A DNA stretch of 64,000 bases from Juglans regia (GCF_001411555.2 NC_049903.1:24626270-24690269), one strand, 5' to 3'; counted from the stretch's first letter, positions 36,326 to 49,098 are shown. Notes: generated by a model not told the origin, from the sequence alone. Translations and numbers: made by a program.

Positions 36326-38062
36326 ACCAGTAACGAAGCATGTTGTCCTCTTCTGTACTTCGATGCCATGAACCGAGTCCACAATGAGTCCACCGACAAA
36401 ATATACCAAGCCAATTTCATGTGCATCGCCTTTTGAATTTCCATAAAATTCCTCAAACCCAGCCCACCCTCTTCTATTGGCTTACTGATCCGAGACCACG
36501 CACACCACTTCATTTTTGCTTTCCCATTCTTCTCTCCCCCAAAAAAACGTGGCTAGAATTGAATTAATTTTTTTTATCACAACTTGAGGGACGTTCATCA
36601 CAACCAAACAATGGGAAGCCATACTAGATAGTACGTGTTTGAGCAGAACCAATCGCCCCCCTTGCGATAGAAGCCTTGCCTTCCACCCCGCCACCTTAGC
36701 CCGAATTTTCGCAACCAAATGATCCATGTGAAAGGCTTTCAAGCGCCCACATATCAGCTGAACCCCCAGATACATGACCGGGAAATTACCAGGTGCAAAC
36801 CCCGTTAAATGCACCAACCCACGCTGCCTGGCAGCACTAATTTGTGGCAAGGAAAAAATTGCCGACTTCTCTTTACGAACCCGCTGGCCAGACCAACGCT
36901 CGTAGCATGATAAAATAGACCCCAATCGTCTCAGAGATCTTTTTTCACCATTCAAAAAAATTAGAATATCATCTGCATATAACAGATGAGACACCAACGG
37001 TGCCCCTCTAGGATGATAATACTTACCAATACGACGACCCTCCTCAAATTCTTTCCGAAGAAGCCTTGAGAACACTTCTTGCTTCAAAATAAATAAATAA
37101 GGCGACAAATGGTCACCTTGCCGTAGGCCTTTCTTGGACTTGAAAATACCTTTAAAAGACCCATTCATCATCACCGAATACCAAGGGGATGCCACACATT
37201 CCTTCACCAATCTACAAAATTTTTCCGAAAAACCAAAGCTAGCCAGGACATTTAATAAAAAGTCCCAATGCACCCTATCATATGCCTTTGCCATATCCAA
37301 ATTTACCATCACATTTCCTCCAACTGTCTTCCTCTTCAACACATGAACCATCTCTTGAGCAAGAGTTATGTTTTCAAAAATACTACGACTCGGAAGGAAT
37401 GCCCCCTGTTCAGCCGAAATTAGTCTAGGCAGAAAGTCCGTCAACCGATTCACCAAGATTTTCGAAAAAATCTTGTAAGCCACAGAACATAGACTTATTG
37501 GCCTGAATTTCTCAAAACTCTTGGGATCCAGCACTTTCGGAATTAACACAATATATGACGAAGTATAGTACCTTGGTAACAGAGAACCCGCAAAAAAATC
37601 CCTTGTGGCCTCCACCACCTCTTCTTTCACAATATGCCAGCAAGAAATATAAAAAGAGGAACCATACCCATCCGGACCAGGGCTACTATGCTCTGGAATC
37701 GAGAAAACGGCCTCTTTCACTTCCTCTTCCGAAGGCATGCGGCACAAAATGGAATTATCCTCCTCAGATATTTCCAATCCCAAAAGAGAAGATAGATCTG
37801 CGTGTTCAATCTGCGGCATTTATGTAAGAAAATTAGTGAAATAATCCACCGCCCCCAAGTGCACCTTCTTTGGTGAATCCAACAAAGTACCATCTGCCAA
37901 CCTCATATGAAAAATAACCGAACCACGCCTACGCTGTGATACAACCGCATGGAAAAACTTGCAGTTCTGATCACCTTCTTTTAACCACTTATTCTTTGTT
38001 AATTGGGCTAGACGACTCTCCTCTCGCTTTAAGTTGTCACTCGCCTTTTGACATGAATACAA
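36326..38062 (-). pseudogene. LINE ORF2 reverse transcriptase portion
   Basis: The linker (REESRLAQLTKNKWLKEGDQN) begins near 38062, and one TAA at 37820 interrupts it. An open 445-codon stretch (37819-36482) follows with SPGPDGYGSSFY, ISLCSVAYKIFSKILVNRL, AFLPSRSIFENITLAQE, GLRQGDHLSPYLF and the catalytic YADDILIF. A slip in a G-run near 36520 shifts the frame into MKWCAWSRISKPIEEGGLGL. The sequence ends at the inversion junction near 36326. The RT core is otherwise well preserved. Confidence 0.8.
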
Positions 38063-38065
38063 ATA

Positions 38066-38684
38066 TTTGTGATGGATGCACCCGGTTACTCAACAAGTCA
38101 CACTTAAAGTGCTTTTTCATACTCATATTTCAAATTTTAGTTTGACGTAAAAGTAAACATTAGTAATGAATATCCCTAGGTACTAAGCAACTCAAAACAT
38201 TGGAGTAAATAAAATTTTGTACACATTTATTTATTCAACTGTCTAATCATTATCACTCTATTTACTTAAACCTTGTTTAGGACAAGATCAAAAGGGATAA
38301 TCACAAGAAAAGCATCGCACTCATCTTTTATGCATAGTCACACAACTCACACAACTTTGCAAGGAAATGTGTACTTCAATAATCCTAAAGAAAACAAGTA
38401 TGTTTAATCTTGCTTTATAAGATTTCGTCTATCCTAAATAAAAAATGCAATGCTTAACACAATAATGAACCCAAGAGTGTAATGTTGATCTTAAATAAAT
38501 CTCACACAAGTGCAAATGTAGGTTCATTTCTCCTAATCGTTCACATAAAAATCTGGCTTAGAAGACATGAATATGATCACCAATTAACTTGCATGAATGT
38601 GAACAAACCAGAACTTCGAAAAAAAAAAAATTCTTTCTCAAACAAACATAGCTGGTACCAGCATTCAGCATAATAAAATATCCA
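38066..38684 (-). other. Non-coding 3' zone of the Athila-like element
   Basis: AT-rich DNA beyond the GAGGACAATGTG signature. Such non-coding stretches precede the 3' LTR in Athila/Tat elements. No gene is visible, and it ends where the LINE RT block starts. Confidence 0.45.
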
Positions 38685-38952
38685 CTCTCCCAAACTTAAT
38701 TTTCACATTGTCCTCAATGTGAAAGGAAAGAAAAATAGAAGACTAATACTCCCCTTTTAGCAAGGCTGAACACAACGAATGTCCGATTTAATTGAATACG
38801 AACTAGCTTCTTGCTTGATTTTTCCAAACCTACAAAACACAACCAAAAGAAGGGGGTCACAACCATCTTTATTAAAAAAAACTCTTAAATAAGAACAATA
38901 AATAAAACAAAAGAAGTGCTTGTTTATAGTCATTAGCTTGACTTTTGCACCA

Positions 38953-41410
38953 TCAACCATAGGTAGGATTCTTCAAGGAGTAAGTAACTCCTTTAGGAAC
39001 CACATTACCAGCAAGATAAGGCTTCAAATGCTGCTCATTAACTTTGAATGCACTAGTGACCTCACTATGCACCTCAACAGCACCGTATGGATACACTTTT
39101 GTTACCGTGAATGAGCCAAACCACCTAGACCGAAGCTTGCCTGGGAAAAGCTTAAGTCTTGAGTTGAAGAGTAACATTCGATGCCCAATTTCGAAGTTTT
39201 TAATCTGAAGATGCTTGTTGTGCCAATGCTTGTCATGCCAATGTTTATTCTTTTCCTTGTAAATCCGATCATTTTCATAAGCATCCAACCTAAACTTCTC
39301 CAACTCACTCAACTGTAACAATCTCTTTTTCTCATGTAGCTTTCAAGTCCATGTCCAACTCCTTAATTGCCCAATAGGTCCTATATTCCAATTCAACTGG
39401 TAAGTGACAAGACTTTCCAAAGACACGTTTGTAAGGAGACATACCCAAAGGTGTCTTGAAAGCTGTCCTATAGGCCCAAAGTGCATCATCTAACTTATTC
39501 GTCCAATCCTTCCCTGATTTGCTCAGAGTTTTCTCCAAAACTTGCTTCAATTCCCTATTTGCAAGTTCCACTTGCCTATTCATTTGAGGATGATAGGCAA
39601 GTCCCACCTTATGAGTAACCCTATATTTCTTCAACAAAGCATCAAATGACCAGTTACAAAAATGGGAGCCTTCATCACTAATAATGGCTCTCTCTGCACA
39701 CCAAATCTTGAAAAAATATTTTTCTTCACAAATCTCATCACCACTCAAGAGTCATTAGTCTGAGTTGCAGTAGCTTCAACCCATTGATACACATAATCCA
39801 CTGCTACCAGGATGTACTGATTGTTGAAGGAAGAAGGAAATGGGCCCATGAAACCAATTCCCCACAAATCAAACAGTTCAACCTCCAGAATATTAGTCAA
39901 GGGCATCTCATTTTTTTTCGAAATGTTGCCAACCATCTGACATCTATCACACATGCTCACATACTGTCTAAAATCTTGATACATGGTTAGCTAGTAAAAA
40001 TCAGACTGCCATACGTATGCAACTGTTCTTGGAGATACTAAAATGTCCACCAGACTCTAAGGAATGACAATGGTCAAGGATATCCTGCATCTCATCATGG
40101 GGCACACATCTTCTAATCATCCCATTTGCACAATGTTTATAGAGTAGCGGTTCTTCCCAAAAATAATGCTTCACATCCCACAAAAACTTTTTCTTTTGAT
40201 GATAGCTCAAATCAGGGGGAACAATGCCACTCACCAAATAGGTCACCAAATCAGCATACTAGGGGATGACTAGAATTGCCAACAACTGCTCATCTGGAAA
40301 GTTTTCATTAAGGGGCACCTCATCTGCTATTGATTGCCCCTCTAATCTAGACAAAAGATTTGTCACCACATTCTCCATGCCTCTCTTGTCTCGAATCTCA
40401 AGATCAAATTTTTGAAGCAACAACACCCATTGAATCAAGCGTGATTTGACATCTTTCTTTTTCACCAAATACTTGATTGTTTAATGGTCTGTATATACAA
40501 TCACCTTGGAACTTGCATAATATATAACATGAAACTTCATGTATTTTCTCTGGCCGAGAACAGCATCCAAAGCGAAATCACTAGCATCACACATTAGCTC
40601 ATTAGGCAAACTCCAATTTGAGGCTGCCGTAATTGGTGCTGACACCAACTCTTGCTCCAACCTATTAAAAGCATTCAAACAGTCATTATCAAAATCAAAC
40701 ACAACATCTTTATTCAACAGATTACAAAGAGGTTTAGAAATTTTAGAAAAATTCTTAATAAAATGCCGGTAAAATCATTTGTGACCAAGGAAAATTCTAA
40801 ATCCCTTAATATTGGTAGGTGATGGCAATTTTACAATAATTTCTATTTTTGTTCGGTCCACCTCAATACCTCTTTCTGAAATTTTGTGGCCTAAAAATAT
40901 ACATTCCTGCACCATAAAATGACATTTCTCCCAATTCAAGACTAAATTAGTTTCCTTACAATGCTGCAAAACTTAAGACAAGTTATCTAAACAACTATCA
41001 AAAGAAGATCCAAAAACAGAAAAAACATCCATGAAAACCTCCATGATCTTTTCAACAAAATTAGAGAAAATAGCCATCATGCAACATTGGAATGTAGCAG
41101 GTGCATTACACAAACCAAAAGGCATGCTAACCATAAGGACAAGTGAATGTGGTCTTTTCTTGGTCTTCGAGGGATATAGAAATCTGGTTATACCCTGAAT
41201 AACCATCTATAAAATAGTAATACGCATACCCAACAAGTCTCACAAGCACCTGATCAAGAAAATGTAAAGGAAAATGGTTCTTACAGGTAATACTATTAAG
41301 TTTTCTATAATCTATGCAGACTCTCCACCTAGTTACTATCCTAGTGGGAATTAATTCATTATTTTCATTATATACACCATAGTTATCCCACCCCTTTTTA
41401 GGTATTACCT
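38953..41410 (-). pseudogene. RT-RNase H-integrase of the Athila-like element (broken)
   Basis: After the LINE the RT resumes with WRVCIDYRKLNS and MPFGLCNAPATFQ. The catalytic FMDD motif reads FMDV (near 41020), so the second active-site aspartate is lost. RNase H includes LMCDASDFALDAVLGQ (40717-40481) and [11 protein letters not shown]. Integrase has [33 protein letters not shown] and [15 protein letters not shown]. The C-terminal domain (39321-38953) holds a small tandem duplication (HWHDKHWHNKH) and ends KPYLAGN, with a stop at 38953. Stops between blocks make it inactive. Confidence 0.85.
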
Positions 41411-42761
41411 TTTTTTTTTTTTATATATATATATTAAAGAGTGAGTAATCACCTGTCCAATAGTGATCCCCATCCAAGTTTGTTAATAAGCCCTCACTTG
41501 TGGCGGATGAATACTGTGGTAACAAACATATGTACTCGAGCTTTACAATAATAAGAAAGACTAATTAAGCCCCAAGCACCAAACACCAACACAAGAACTC
41601 AAACAATATAATCAAACTTACAAGTGAACAAAACCAAATAAAAACATGCCTATCTAAAGGAATCTTATGTAAATAAGAGTACTGACTCGCATTCCACACT
41701 TCCTGAGATAAGCCAATCCACATGAATCTATTCTAAGTATACCTCTTAACAGATGAGGAACTTCCATCTGCCCTAACCACTCATGGGAGACCCCATTACT
41801 TCCCAACCGAGCCAAAAAATCTGCAACCTTATTCCCTTCCCTATAAATATGCTTGATAGAAAAATTCATCTCTGCCAACATATTCATAGTGTCTTCCCAA
41901 AAATCCTCTAAGTACCAGAGATTACATCTTCCGTCCTGAACCCAATTAACAACCAAAAGCGAGTCCATTTCAATAATTATATTATTAAGCCCCAATCTTT
42001 TACAATGCTCAAGCCCTCTTCGCAAGGCTATAACTTCCGCAAGATTATTACTAACACTACCAATGGATTCAGCAAACGCAAAAACCATCTTCCCAAACTC
42101 ATTTCTTACTATTCCTCCGGCACCCAAAATTCCAGGATTATTAATACTACTTCTGTTCACATTCAGTTTAAACCAACCTTTCTTCGGCCTCTCCCATCTT
42201 ACTGCCATTAAAACCCCTCTTTTTAAATTAATTGAAAGATTCAAAGACTTCAAGATCTGTACATCCTTTTCCACTAGCCGAGAATCCTTATGAATCTTAA
42301 TACCCACCCAATTAATCCAATACTTTATCAATCTCCATAGAACCTGAACCTTCTCCTTCCTACCTTCCATCCGCACTGTACATCGCCACTTCCATAAATT
42401 CCATGTGATGATGACAGGTATAACTCCCATAAGAATACCTAACTGAGAGGACTTTGATGCTCTTCGAAACCAAGCCTCAACAGTTGCCCTCCAAAGATCG
42501 GATTGGGACAAATGCGATACCTAAAGTATTTGAACTAAACTTCCATATAGCCTTAGCAATATTTCCACTATATAACACATGATTAATATCCTCAATGGAA
42601 CCATCTCGACATCATTCACATTTCGAGACTAAAGGCACACCAAGTCTTCTTATACGATCATCCACAGCAAGGCATGAGTTTAAGGCCTTCCACATAAGCA
42701 CAGAAAATTTCTTTGGTAAAGCTGAATTCCAAATCCAATCCGACCATTGACAATTAGGATC
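41411..42761 (-). mobile_element. 5'-truncated LINE inserted in the RT of the Athila-like element
   Basis: The tail T-run starts at 41411, and the short target repeat TACCT lies on both sides (41406-41410 and 42762-42766). Coding sequence starts at DPNCQWSDWIWNSALPKK in zf-RVT. RNase H (42511-41654) is open for 285 codons. Its first catalytic aspartate is replaced by asparagine (LNVNRSS where the related copies have LNVDGS), while NNLAEVIALRRG, IEMDSLLVVNWV and HIYREGNKVADFLAR are normal. The conserved LINE tail lies at about 41440-41530. Confidence 0.85.
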
Positions 42762-42766
42762 TACCT

Positions 42767-43145
42767 GCACTAGACTAATCCATGAACTATTAGATATAGG
42801 ATAAATAATCTCTTAACCCTTTAAAAACTTTAGCCCTAACTACTTCTTTCATGTTAGGATTTAATTGTCTTTAATTTTCAACAACTGGTGTATTGTTATC
42901 CTCCATTAAAATTCTATGCGTACACATTGAAGGGCTAATTCCTCTAAGGTCTGATATAGGCCATCCTATGGATTTTTTTCTCGATCTCAAAATACGCATT
43001 AATTTTTAAAGTTGATCATCAGACAAAGAAACACTCAATCATAGGTAAAGAATTATTCCCACCTAAAAAGGCATACCTAAGATGTGAGGGTAATGGCTTT
43101 AACTTTAGAAGTGATGCTTGCACATTAGAAGGGGGAGGGAGTGGC
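42767..43145 (-). pseudogene. RT N-terminal piece of the Athila-like element
   Basis: LKPLPSHLRYAFLGGNNSLP, a degenerate linker with stops, and then IIYPISNSSWISLVQV, the RT entry motif. The last motif is cut by the LINE at 41411-42761 and resumes as VIPKKGWDNYGVYN at 41410. Confidence 0.75.
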
Positions 43146-44740
43146 TTTTTTTTTTTTTAAAAAAAAAAGAGTCGAGGTCACATGTCCAATAGTGGCCTCT
43201 ACCCATTTTTATTAAAAAACCTTTACTTATGGTGGAGGAATATTGTAACACATAAACCCAAGATAGAATCACTTATGTTAAAAAACATAGAAACAATACC
43301 AGAACCTTACAAAAACTTCCAAAACTAATAATAAACCAAACCCAACAAAACCACCAAAAACTAACAAAACTTTCAATATCTAAGAGTGCGACCATGTGTG
43401 CCCTCGGATTGTAGGCAGCCCCATTTTATCTAATTTGACAGTACCCCGCAATAACCCAGGCAATGATTCAGCCATGCCATAAACACCTACCTGGCCTGCT
43501 TCACCTCTCCTTGCAAGAAAATCCGCTGCTTGATTTCCCTCTTAGAATTGATGAACTACTTGATAGTATAAACCTTCAAGCTCGTGAAGTAACTCATCCC
43601 AATAATCCCATAAATACCATAATGTACAGTAACGAGCTCTAAGCCAGTCCACTATCACCTTCGAATCACTTTCCAAAACAATTTGAAAACCACCCAATTG
43701 CTTGCACAATTTCACCCCATGTAAGAGAGCACGCAGCTCTACCTCAGTGTTCATTCCAACACCAAACTGTTCTGAAAATGCACCAATTAGCACTCCTCGA
43801 TGATCTCGCACCACTCCACCACCACCACAGGTACCTGGATTACCCCTACAACTAACATCCACCTTTAACTTCCACCATCCAATAGGTGACTTTTGCCAAG
43901 CTATGAGCCGCACATGTTTACCAAGACAACGACGGAATGGAATGGCCAATTCCCGTAAGCATAAGTTATCAAATGATTCAAGAACATTACTATCATTGAT
44001 CACTATAGCTCCCAGCCATGTTCGAATAGATCTCCAAACACCTGCCACATTATCTTGAATCCCTTCCATCCTTGCTCTACACCGCCTTCTCCATAGGCAC
44101 CAAGTCAAAACGCTAGGAAGCAAGCCAATAAGAAGGCCCTTCTTCGTAGACCTCTTTGCACACGAAAACCATGTTGTTACTTGACTTCACCAAGTTCCCG
44201 TCTGCATACATGGAACACCCAGTGCTACCGTAGCCATCCTCCACACCTGTTGAGCCACCTCACCAGTTGCCAGAACATGATCTAGAGTTTCCATATGTGG
44301 CAACCCGCAACAATCACATTTTGAGGCTAGATGAACCCCACGGCTATGAATGCGATCATCAACTGAGAGGCACCTAAACCTCGCCCTCCACATGCACACC
44401 GAAAACTTCCCAGGTAGTCACTTATTCCAAATCCAATCCATCCAAGGGGACTGCTCTTCCTTAACCCGTATTAGCTCCCATGCACTAGCTGAAGAGAACT
44501 AACCATTCAGATTTGGCCTCCAGATCAAAACATCCTCATCCCTTCTGCCAGCACAAACTTTCCTTACAACCTCATCAGCCAACTCTTCACCCACCAATTG
44601 CACCAATAACTCGAAATCCCATTGGTTACCAAGCCAAACATCACTGATCTTCAGAAGAAGCTGGTCAACTAAAGTAACCAGATCACATAGCGGCCCATCC
44701 CTCACCCATCTATCAAACCAAAACGACGCCTGCCCCTCCA
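43146..44740 (-). mobile_element. 5'-truncated LINE inserted in the Athila-like element
   Basis: The T-run at 43146 marks the tail, and the conserved 3' tail motif lies at about 43171-43260. ORF2 begins inside zf-RVT (VEGQASFWFDRW at 44740). RNase H (44123-43542) has LKVDVSCRGNPG, NTEVELRALLHG and LESDSKVIVDWL; a stop at 43542 separates EGNQAADFLARRGE, which reads on to about 43385. The host reading passes from FEDLVK directly to ATPSPS across the insertion. No target duplication is evident, so integration may have been blunt or accompanied by a small loss. Confidence 0.8.
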
Positions 44741-45290
44741 CATTTGACTAGATCCTCAAAATGAATACCTCTCTGCTTCGGCTTAGGACATGTAGCCTCT
44801 AATGCACACGCCACTTCTACAACCTCCATATTATCATATTTACTTGTCCCTACACTCACTAAACAAGTCTTGAGAGGTTCTTTAGTATTTTTAGCCCAAA
44901 AAACCTCTCTGGTCAACTCATCTATAACATCAACTCGAAAAACATGATCAGTAAAAGAAGGATATTTAGAAGCTTCAAATAAATTAAACTCTAGCTCTTC
45001 TTCACCAACTTTCAAAGTTAGCCTACCATTCTTAACATCTATAACAGCTCCAGTTGTGGCTAGAAAAGGCCGGCCTAAAATGATATTGGTCTCAATGTCT
45101 TCTTCCATCTCCAACACAATAAGATCAACTAGAATGATAAACTTATATATCTTGATCAGCACATTCTCAAGAACACCTAAAGTATATTTCACCGATCAGT
45201 TAGGTAGCTACAAAGAGATGGTAGTAGGCTTCAACTCCTTTAATCCAAACTTCCTAGACACAGATAAAGGCATTAGTGAAACACTAGCAC
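44741..45290 (-). pseudogene. Protease region of the Athila-like element
   Basis: Continues from gag with a degenerate DLGAS-type protease site, then VKYTLGVLENVLIKIYKF and IILGRPFLATTGAVIDV, the plant Ty3 protease-to-RT linker. It ends abruptly at FEDLVK, where the LINE copy at 43146-44740 interrupts it. The linker continues at 43145 (LKPLPSHLRYAFLGG). Confidence 0.75.
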
Positions 45291-47090
45291 CTAAATCACA
45301 CAAAATTTAGAAAAACTAACATCACCTATAGTACAAGGGATAGAAAAACTCCCTAGATCTTTTAGCTTTGGGGAAAGCTTATTCTGGATAATGGCACTGC
45401 ATTCCTCCATTAATGCAATGGTCTCGAAATCCTCTAATTGCCTCTGCTTGGACATGATCTCCTTTAGGAACTTTTTATAGGCAGGAATCTGTGCTAAGGC
45501 ATCTGCAAAAAGAATATTAATGTGAAGCTGCCTAAACACTTTCAAAAATTTCTCAAACTGTTGATCAATTTTATTTTGCTTAAGCCTTTGAGGAAAAAGA
45601 ATGGGAGAGACATAAAGTTTGTTTGGTGGTAGTGGGGATGGTGTCTTGGCTAGGTCCTCAACTTCTTCATCAACCTTCTTACTCACCTCTTCATGGTCTA
45701 CTTCATCACCAACTACAGTCTCACCACTTACCTGACCAAGTTGCTTACCACTTCTCAAGGTGACTACCTTGCAATGTTCCTGTGGATTGACCTTTGTCTT
45801 ACTAGGAAAATTGCTCTGTCCATGAGAATCGATGGAATTGGCTAACTACCCCAATTGCATCTCCACATTTCTGTTGGAACTCGCCAACCGGTCAACCTTT
45901 GTTTCCAGTCTCTCAAATCTCTCTGAACTAGCATTGGCTAACTTTTCAATTGCTATCTCCCAAGGCTGCTTACTTTCTGCTTGGGATGGTCATGGTTGGA
46001 AACCAGGAGGATGGAAATATCTTGAATTGCTACCTTGGTTACCTTGATCTTTCGATGAAAAGTTGGGATGATTCCTCCAATCTGGGTCGTATGTGTTGTT
46101 GGAATAAGGGTTGTTCAGTTACTGCTGCCTGTTAAAATTAGACACAAATTGGGCTTGCTCTACGTCCATACAATCAACACTCATGTGAGATCCTCCACAA
46201 CAATTACAACTCAATACAAGACTAGAAACACAATTCATATTACCCAGCTTATCGAACATTTTTACTAGAGAATCTACCTTGGCATTCAACATGTTTATGC
46301 CATCTACATCATACATACCTGGAAAGTTTTTAGGCATATCTCTTTCATTAGACCACTGATAATTGTTAGAGATAATTTCTTCTAACAACTCATTTGCCTC
46401 ATCTGTTGACTTTCTCATTAAATTACCTCATGCAACTGTGTCTATGGTAATCTTGGCTAAATGTGCTAATCCATTATAGAAAGTTTGTACATTCAGCAAT
46501 CAGGAAGACCATGATGTGGAAACTTCCTCTGCAATTCTTTAAACCTCTCCCAGGCATCATACAAAGATTCACCATCAAACTGAATAAAATTGGTAATATC
46601 ATTTCTAAGTTTGACAATCTTATCTAGAGTAAAATACTTACTCATAAAAGCTTATGACAAGGCATTCCAAGTGGTGAAAGTGTTAGGCGCTTTGAAATTC
46701 AACTAGGCCTTGGCTTTATCCTTTATAGAAAATGGAAAAAGTCAAAGCCGAATGGCATCATCACTAACTCCATTCATCTTAATTGTATCACATATCTCCA
46801 AGAAATTGGCAAGGTGTGCATGTGGATCCTCAGTAGGTCCTCCACCAAACTGCTCCTGTTGCACCATCTAGATGAGACCAAGCTTAATCTTAAAGTTATT
46901 AGCATTGATTGTAGGTCTCACAATGCTGGGTTGAGCACCATTGACATTCGGCATGGCATAGTCACGTAACACCCTCTGATTCTAGTTATCTGCCATGACT
47001 ACTGCTTGTTCTTGCTCTAGCTCCAATCTCTATTTCCTCCTTAGTGCACATAGGATTCTCTCAATTTCTGGATCAAAAAGCTCAATTAGT
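45291..47090 (-). pseudogene. Gag of the Athila-like element (broken)
   Basis: Readable in pieces from about 47000. They include DYAMPNVNGAQPSIVRP, then [20 protein letters not shown], then ITNFIQFDGESLYDAWERF. Next is a segment (46418-46119) with LLEEIISNNYQW and a zinc-finger-like CNCCGGSHMSVDC, and then 45758-45291 with LKQNKIDQQFEKFLKVFRQ and TIALMEECSAIIQNKL. These are hallmark Athila/Tat gag phrases. Many in-frame stops and frameshifts are present. Confidence 0.8.
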
Positions 47091-47305
47091 TCATAGTTAT
47101 GTGACATACACTAAATATTGAAAAGGTAAATTGACAAAAAAATGCAAAACAACCTAAAAACCCTAGAGAATGATGGAATTTGACCTCGAAAAGGTGGGGC
47201 CAGTCTAAATGAATAAGAAAACAGAATAATATAGTCTAAATTAATACAGGAAATTATTTGTATTAATATTGAAAACAATCCTCCCAAGCAACGGCGCCAA
47301 AAATT

Positions 47306-48247
47306 TGATGGTTTGTGAGAACCCGGACTTTGCCAAGTTCCCATTCCTATTTTTATTTGGGGAATTATTTCAATCCTTAGAAGATTCTAACTGTTGGAGG
47401 AAAAGCCTAAGAGCATTTTATATTTTCAGACCTTAAGAGTTCTAGAAATAGAAAGTCCATATGAGATAAATGGAGGAAAGAGCCCAATAATGTAGATTTC
47501 GGCCAATCAGGGTAGCATTAGGGCTTGGAAGCCCAAATGTGATTTCTAAAAATGGCTCTAGGCGCCACATGACACAAGAAGGGCCATTTAGTCTTTTCTA
47601 GAAAGAAACTAGGAAAGAGGCAAGGAGTGACACTTGTCCAACATGCAGGAGTTTCTAAAAGGTGTGAGTGGAGGTTGATGTCACCAAACTAGAGCTTACA
47701 CGCCCACATGCAAGGCCCATTTCGGTGAGTGACACTTGACAAGCATGCAAAAAGAGCTTGTATTGTTCCAAGAGGATCTTACTTGGGAAGAGGGAAAGGC
47801 ATGGTCTAGAAGAATGTTAGAAGAGAAAAGAGAGAGAGAAAAGGGTTGACAACACCACGCATGGGGAAGGCCAAATATCACATTGGGAAGGCCAAGGATC
47901 ACCTAGGGAGAAGCTAGGGTTTTGGCACACATGCAACACACACACTCACTTGCCACATGGCAACCATGATGTGAGATGGAGTTCCAAGAAAGATTGAGTT
48001 TTGTGTTTTGACCCTTATGCCACCAAATACATTGAACCTAGATAAAAGAAGAACGACAAAGAGGTAAAAGAGAGTTTCGGTTGGTGGAGGCTACACGCCA
48101 CATGTGAGGGAGGCCTTTGGGTTTCCAAGGTCATCCTAGGGAAGAGGAAGAGACCCTTTGCCAAGATGCCACTTCCATGCACAAGGTCTTTGGAATTTCA
48201 AGAAGGAAAGAAGGGCTCCATATAAGGGTATTGTCGAAATTAGGGGA
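47306..48247. other. Non-coding flank, possibly LTR of the Athila-like element
   Basis: Starts TGATGGTTTGTGAGAACCC next to the primer site, as a minus-strand 5' LTR end (CA) would. No gene. The hAT element interrupts this sequence at 48248, and similar non-coding DNA resumes at 53087-53759. Joined, the two stretches would give about 1.6 kb, a usual Athila LTR length, but no second LTR copy is in the window to prove it. Confidence 0.4.
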
Positions 48248-49095
48248 GGTAGTTTTTGGTACCATACCGTATCGGCCTGTACGGCCGGTATATGCCGTAC
48301 CGGCTACTCAGCTGTTACCGATAATATATCTATTCAATACTGTTCAAAATACCGGATGTACCTGCCGGTATTTGATGTTTTGGCTAAAACACATATTTCA
48401 GCCGGTATGAAATTCTACACCATAGTTGAATGGCATTTTCGAAATTCCAGTAAACTCTTAGGGGCAATTTTGGACTTTCACGTAACATATAACTTAGGGT
48501 TTTCTAACTTTTCGATTTCGTTTCAACCAAAGCCCAAATCCGTTTTCAGCCTCAGCCTCAGGCTTTCAGTGGCTCAGCCTTTTCCTTCAGCCGGCAGCAA
48601 CATCAATGTAGCTTGCACCGTCCATCAGCTCGCACGTCACCGTCTGCCGTCGTCTCTGGTCATTTTCAAAATTAATTTGATTTTTTTGTTACTTTTTTTT
48701 TTCTTATAAATAAATCAGAATTGTACTTTTATTTTTTATAGATGTTTTAGATTATATTTTTATAGTGTTTGTTTGCTTTCAGATTCTACATTGTATCTAT
48801 GATTCCATAGCTTTGGGGTGATTGTCTGATTCTACTCGAAACTTGGTGTTTTATTATCTCCAATTGCAATTCGTTTATGCTGTCATTTCCTTTTTGTTGT
48901 GTGCTGCTTCACCATGGGTTCCTTTTGTTTTAGTGCAAGTCTCATCTTGACATAAAGCTGGGAGACAAATTCATTTTGGCTAACAATTTAGAGAAGAGAA
49001 TATGCGATTCATGCCTATCTGATCAGACCCTCCATCCCTATCTAGCAGACTGACTTTAATATAGGAATCATCGCAATTACCCCACACACACGCGT

Positions 49096-49098
<3 letters not shown>

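Larger units (their letters stand above)
32389..38065. mobile_element. LINE with internally inverted ORF1-endonuclease segment
   Basis: Read leftward on the minus strand, the order is RT (38062-36326), then an opposite-strand block with ORF1 and endonuclease (about 34010-36325), then zf-RVT and RNase H (about 33990-32577). The conserved LINE tail and T-run at 32389 follow. The three pieces are nearly complementary: RT stops at GQHASLLVAR, and zf-RVT resumes at SIVLVMHDVCEAS, only about ten residues later in related LINEs. Together they make one almost complete LINE rather than a random pile-up. Classical twin priming explains the inverted ORF1-EN next to zf-RVT but not the correctly oriented RT outside it. 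No clear target duplication is visible. Confidence 0.7.
38690..47305 (-). mobile_element. Athila-like Ty3/gypsy internal region, nested and broken
   Basis: On the minus strand, a TGGCGCCGTTGC primer site (complementary to tRNA-Asp, as in Athila elements; 47283-47302) leads into gag, protease, RT, RNase H and integrase. The distal part has GAGGACAATGTGAAAATTAAG and AGTTTGGGAG (near 38685-38710), a signature of the non-coding 3' zone of Athila/Tat elements. Two LINEs (41411-42761 and 43146-44740) are inserted in pol; without them about 5.7 kb remains. I could not pair LTRs: the right-hand flank above 47306 may be the 5' LTR, and the left end is cut by the LINE at 38065. Confidence 0.8.

Noticed and set aside
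48117..48709. Open frames across the left hAT end
   Set aside because: They span the transposon boundary and the GGTAC-rich end; no protein similarity is recognised.
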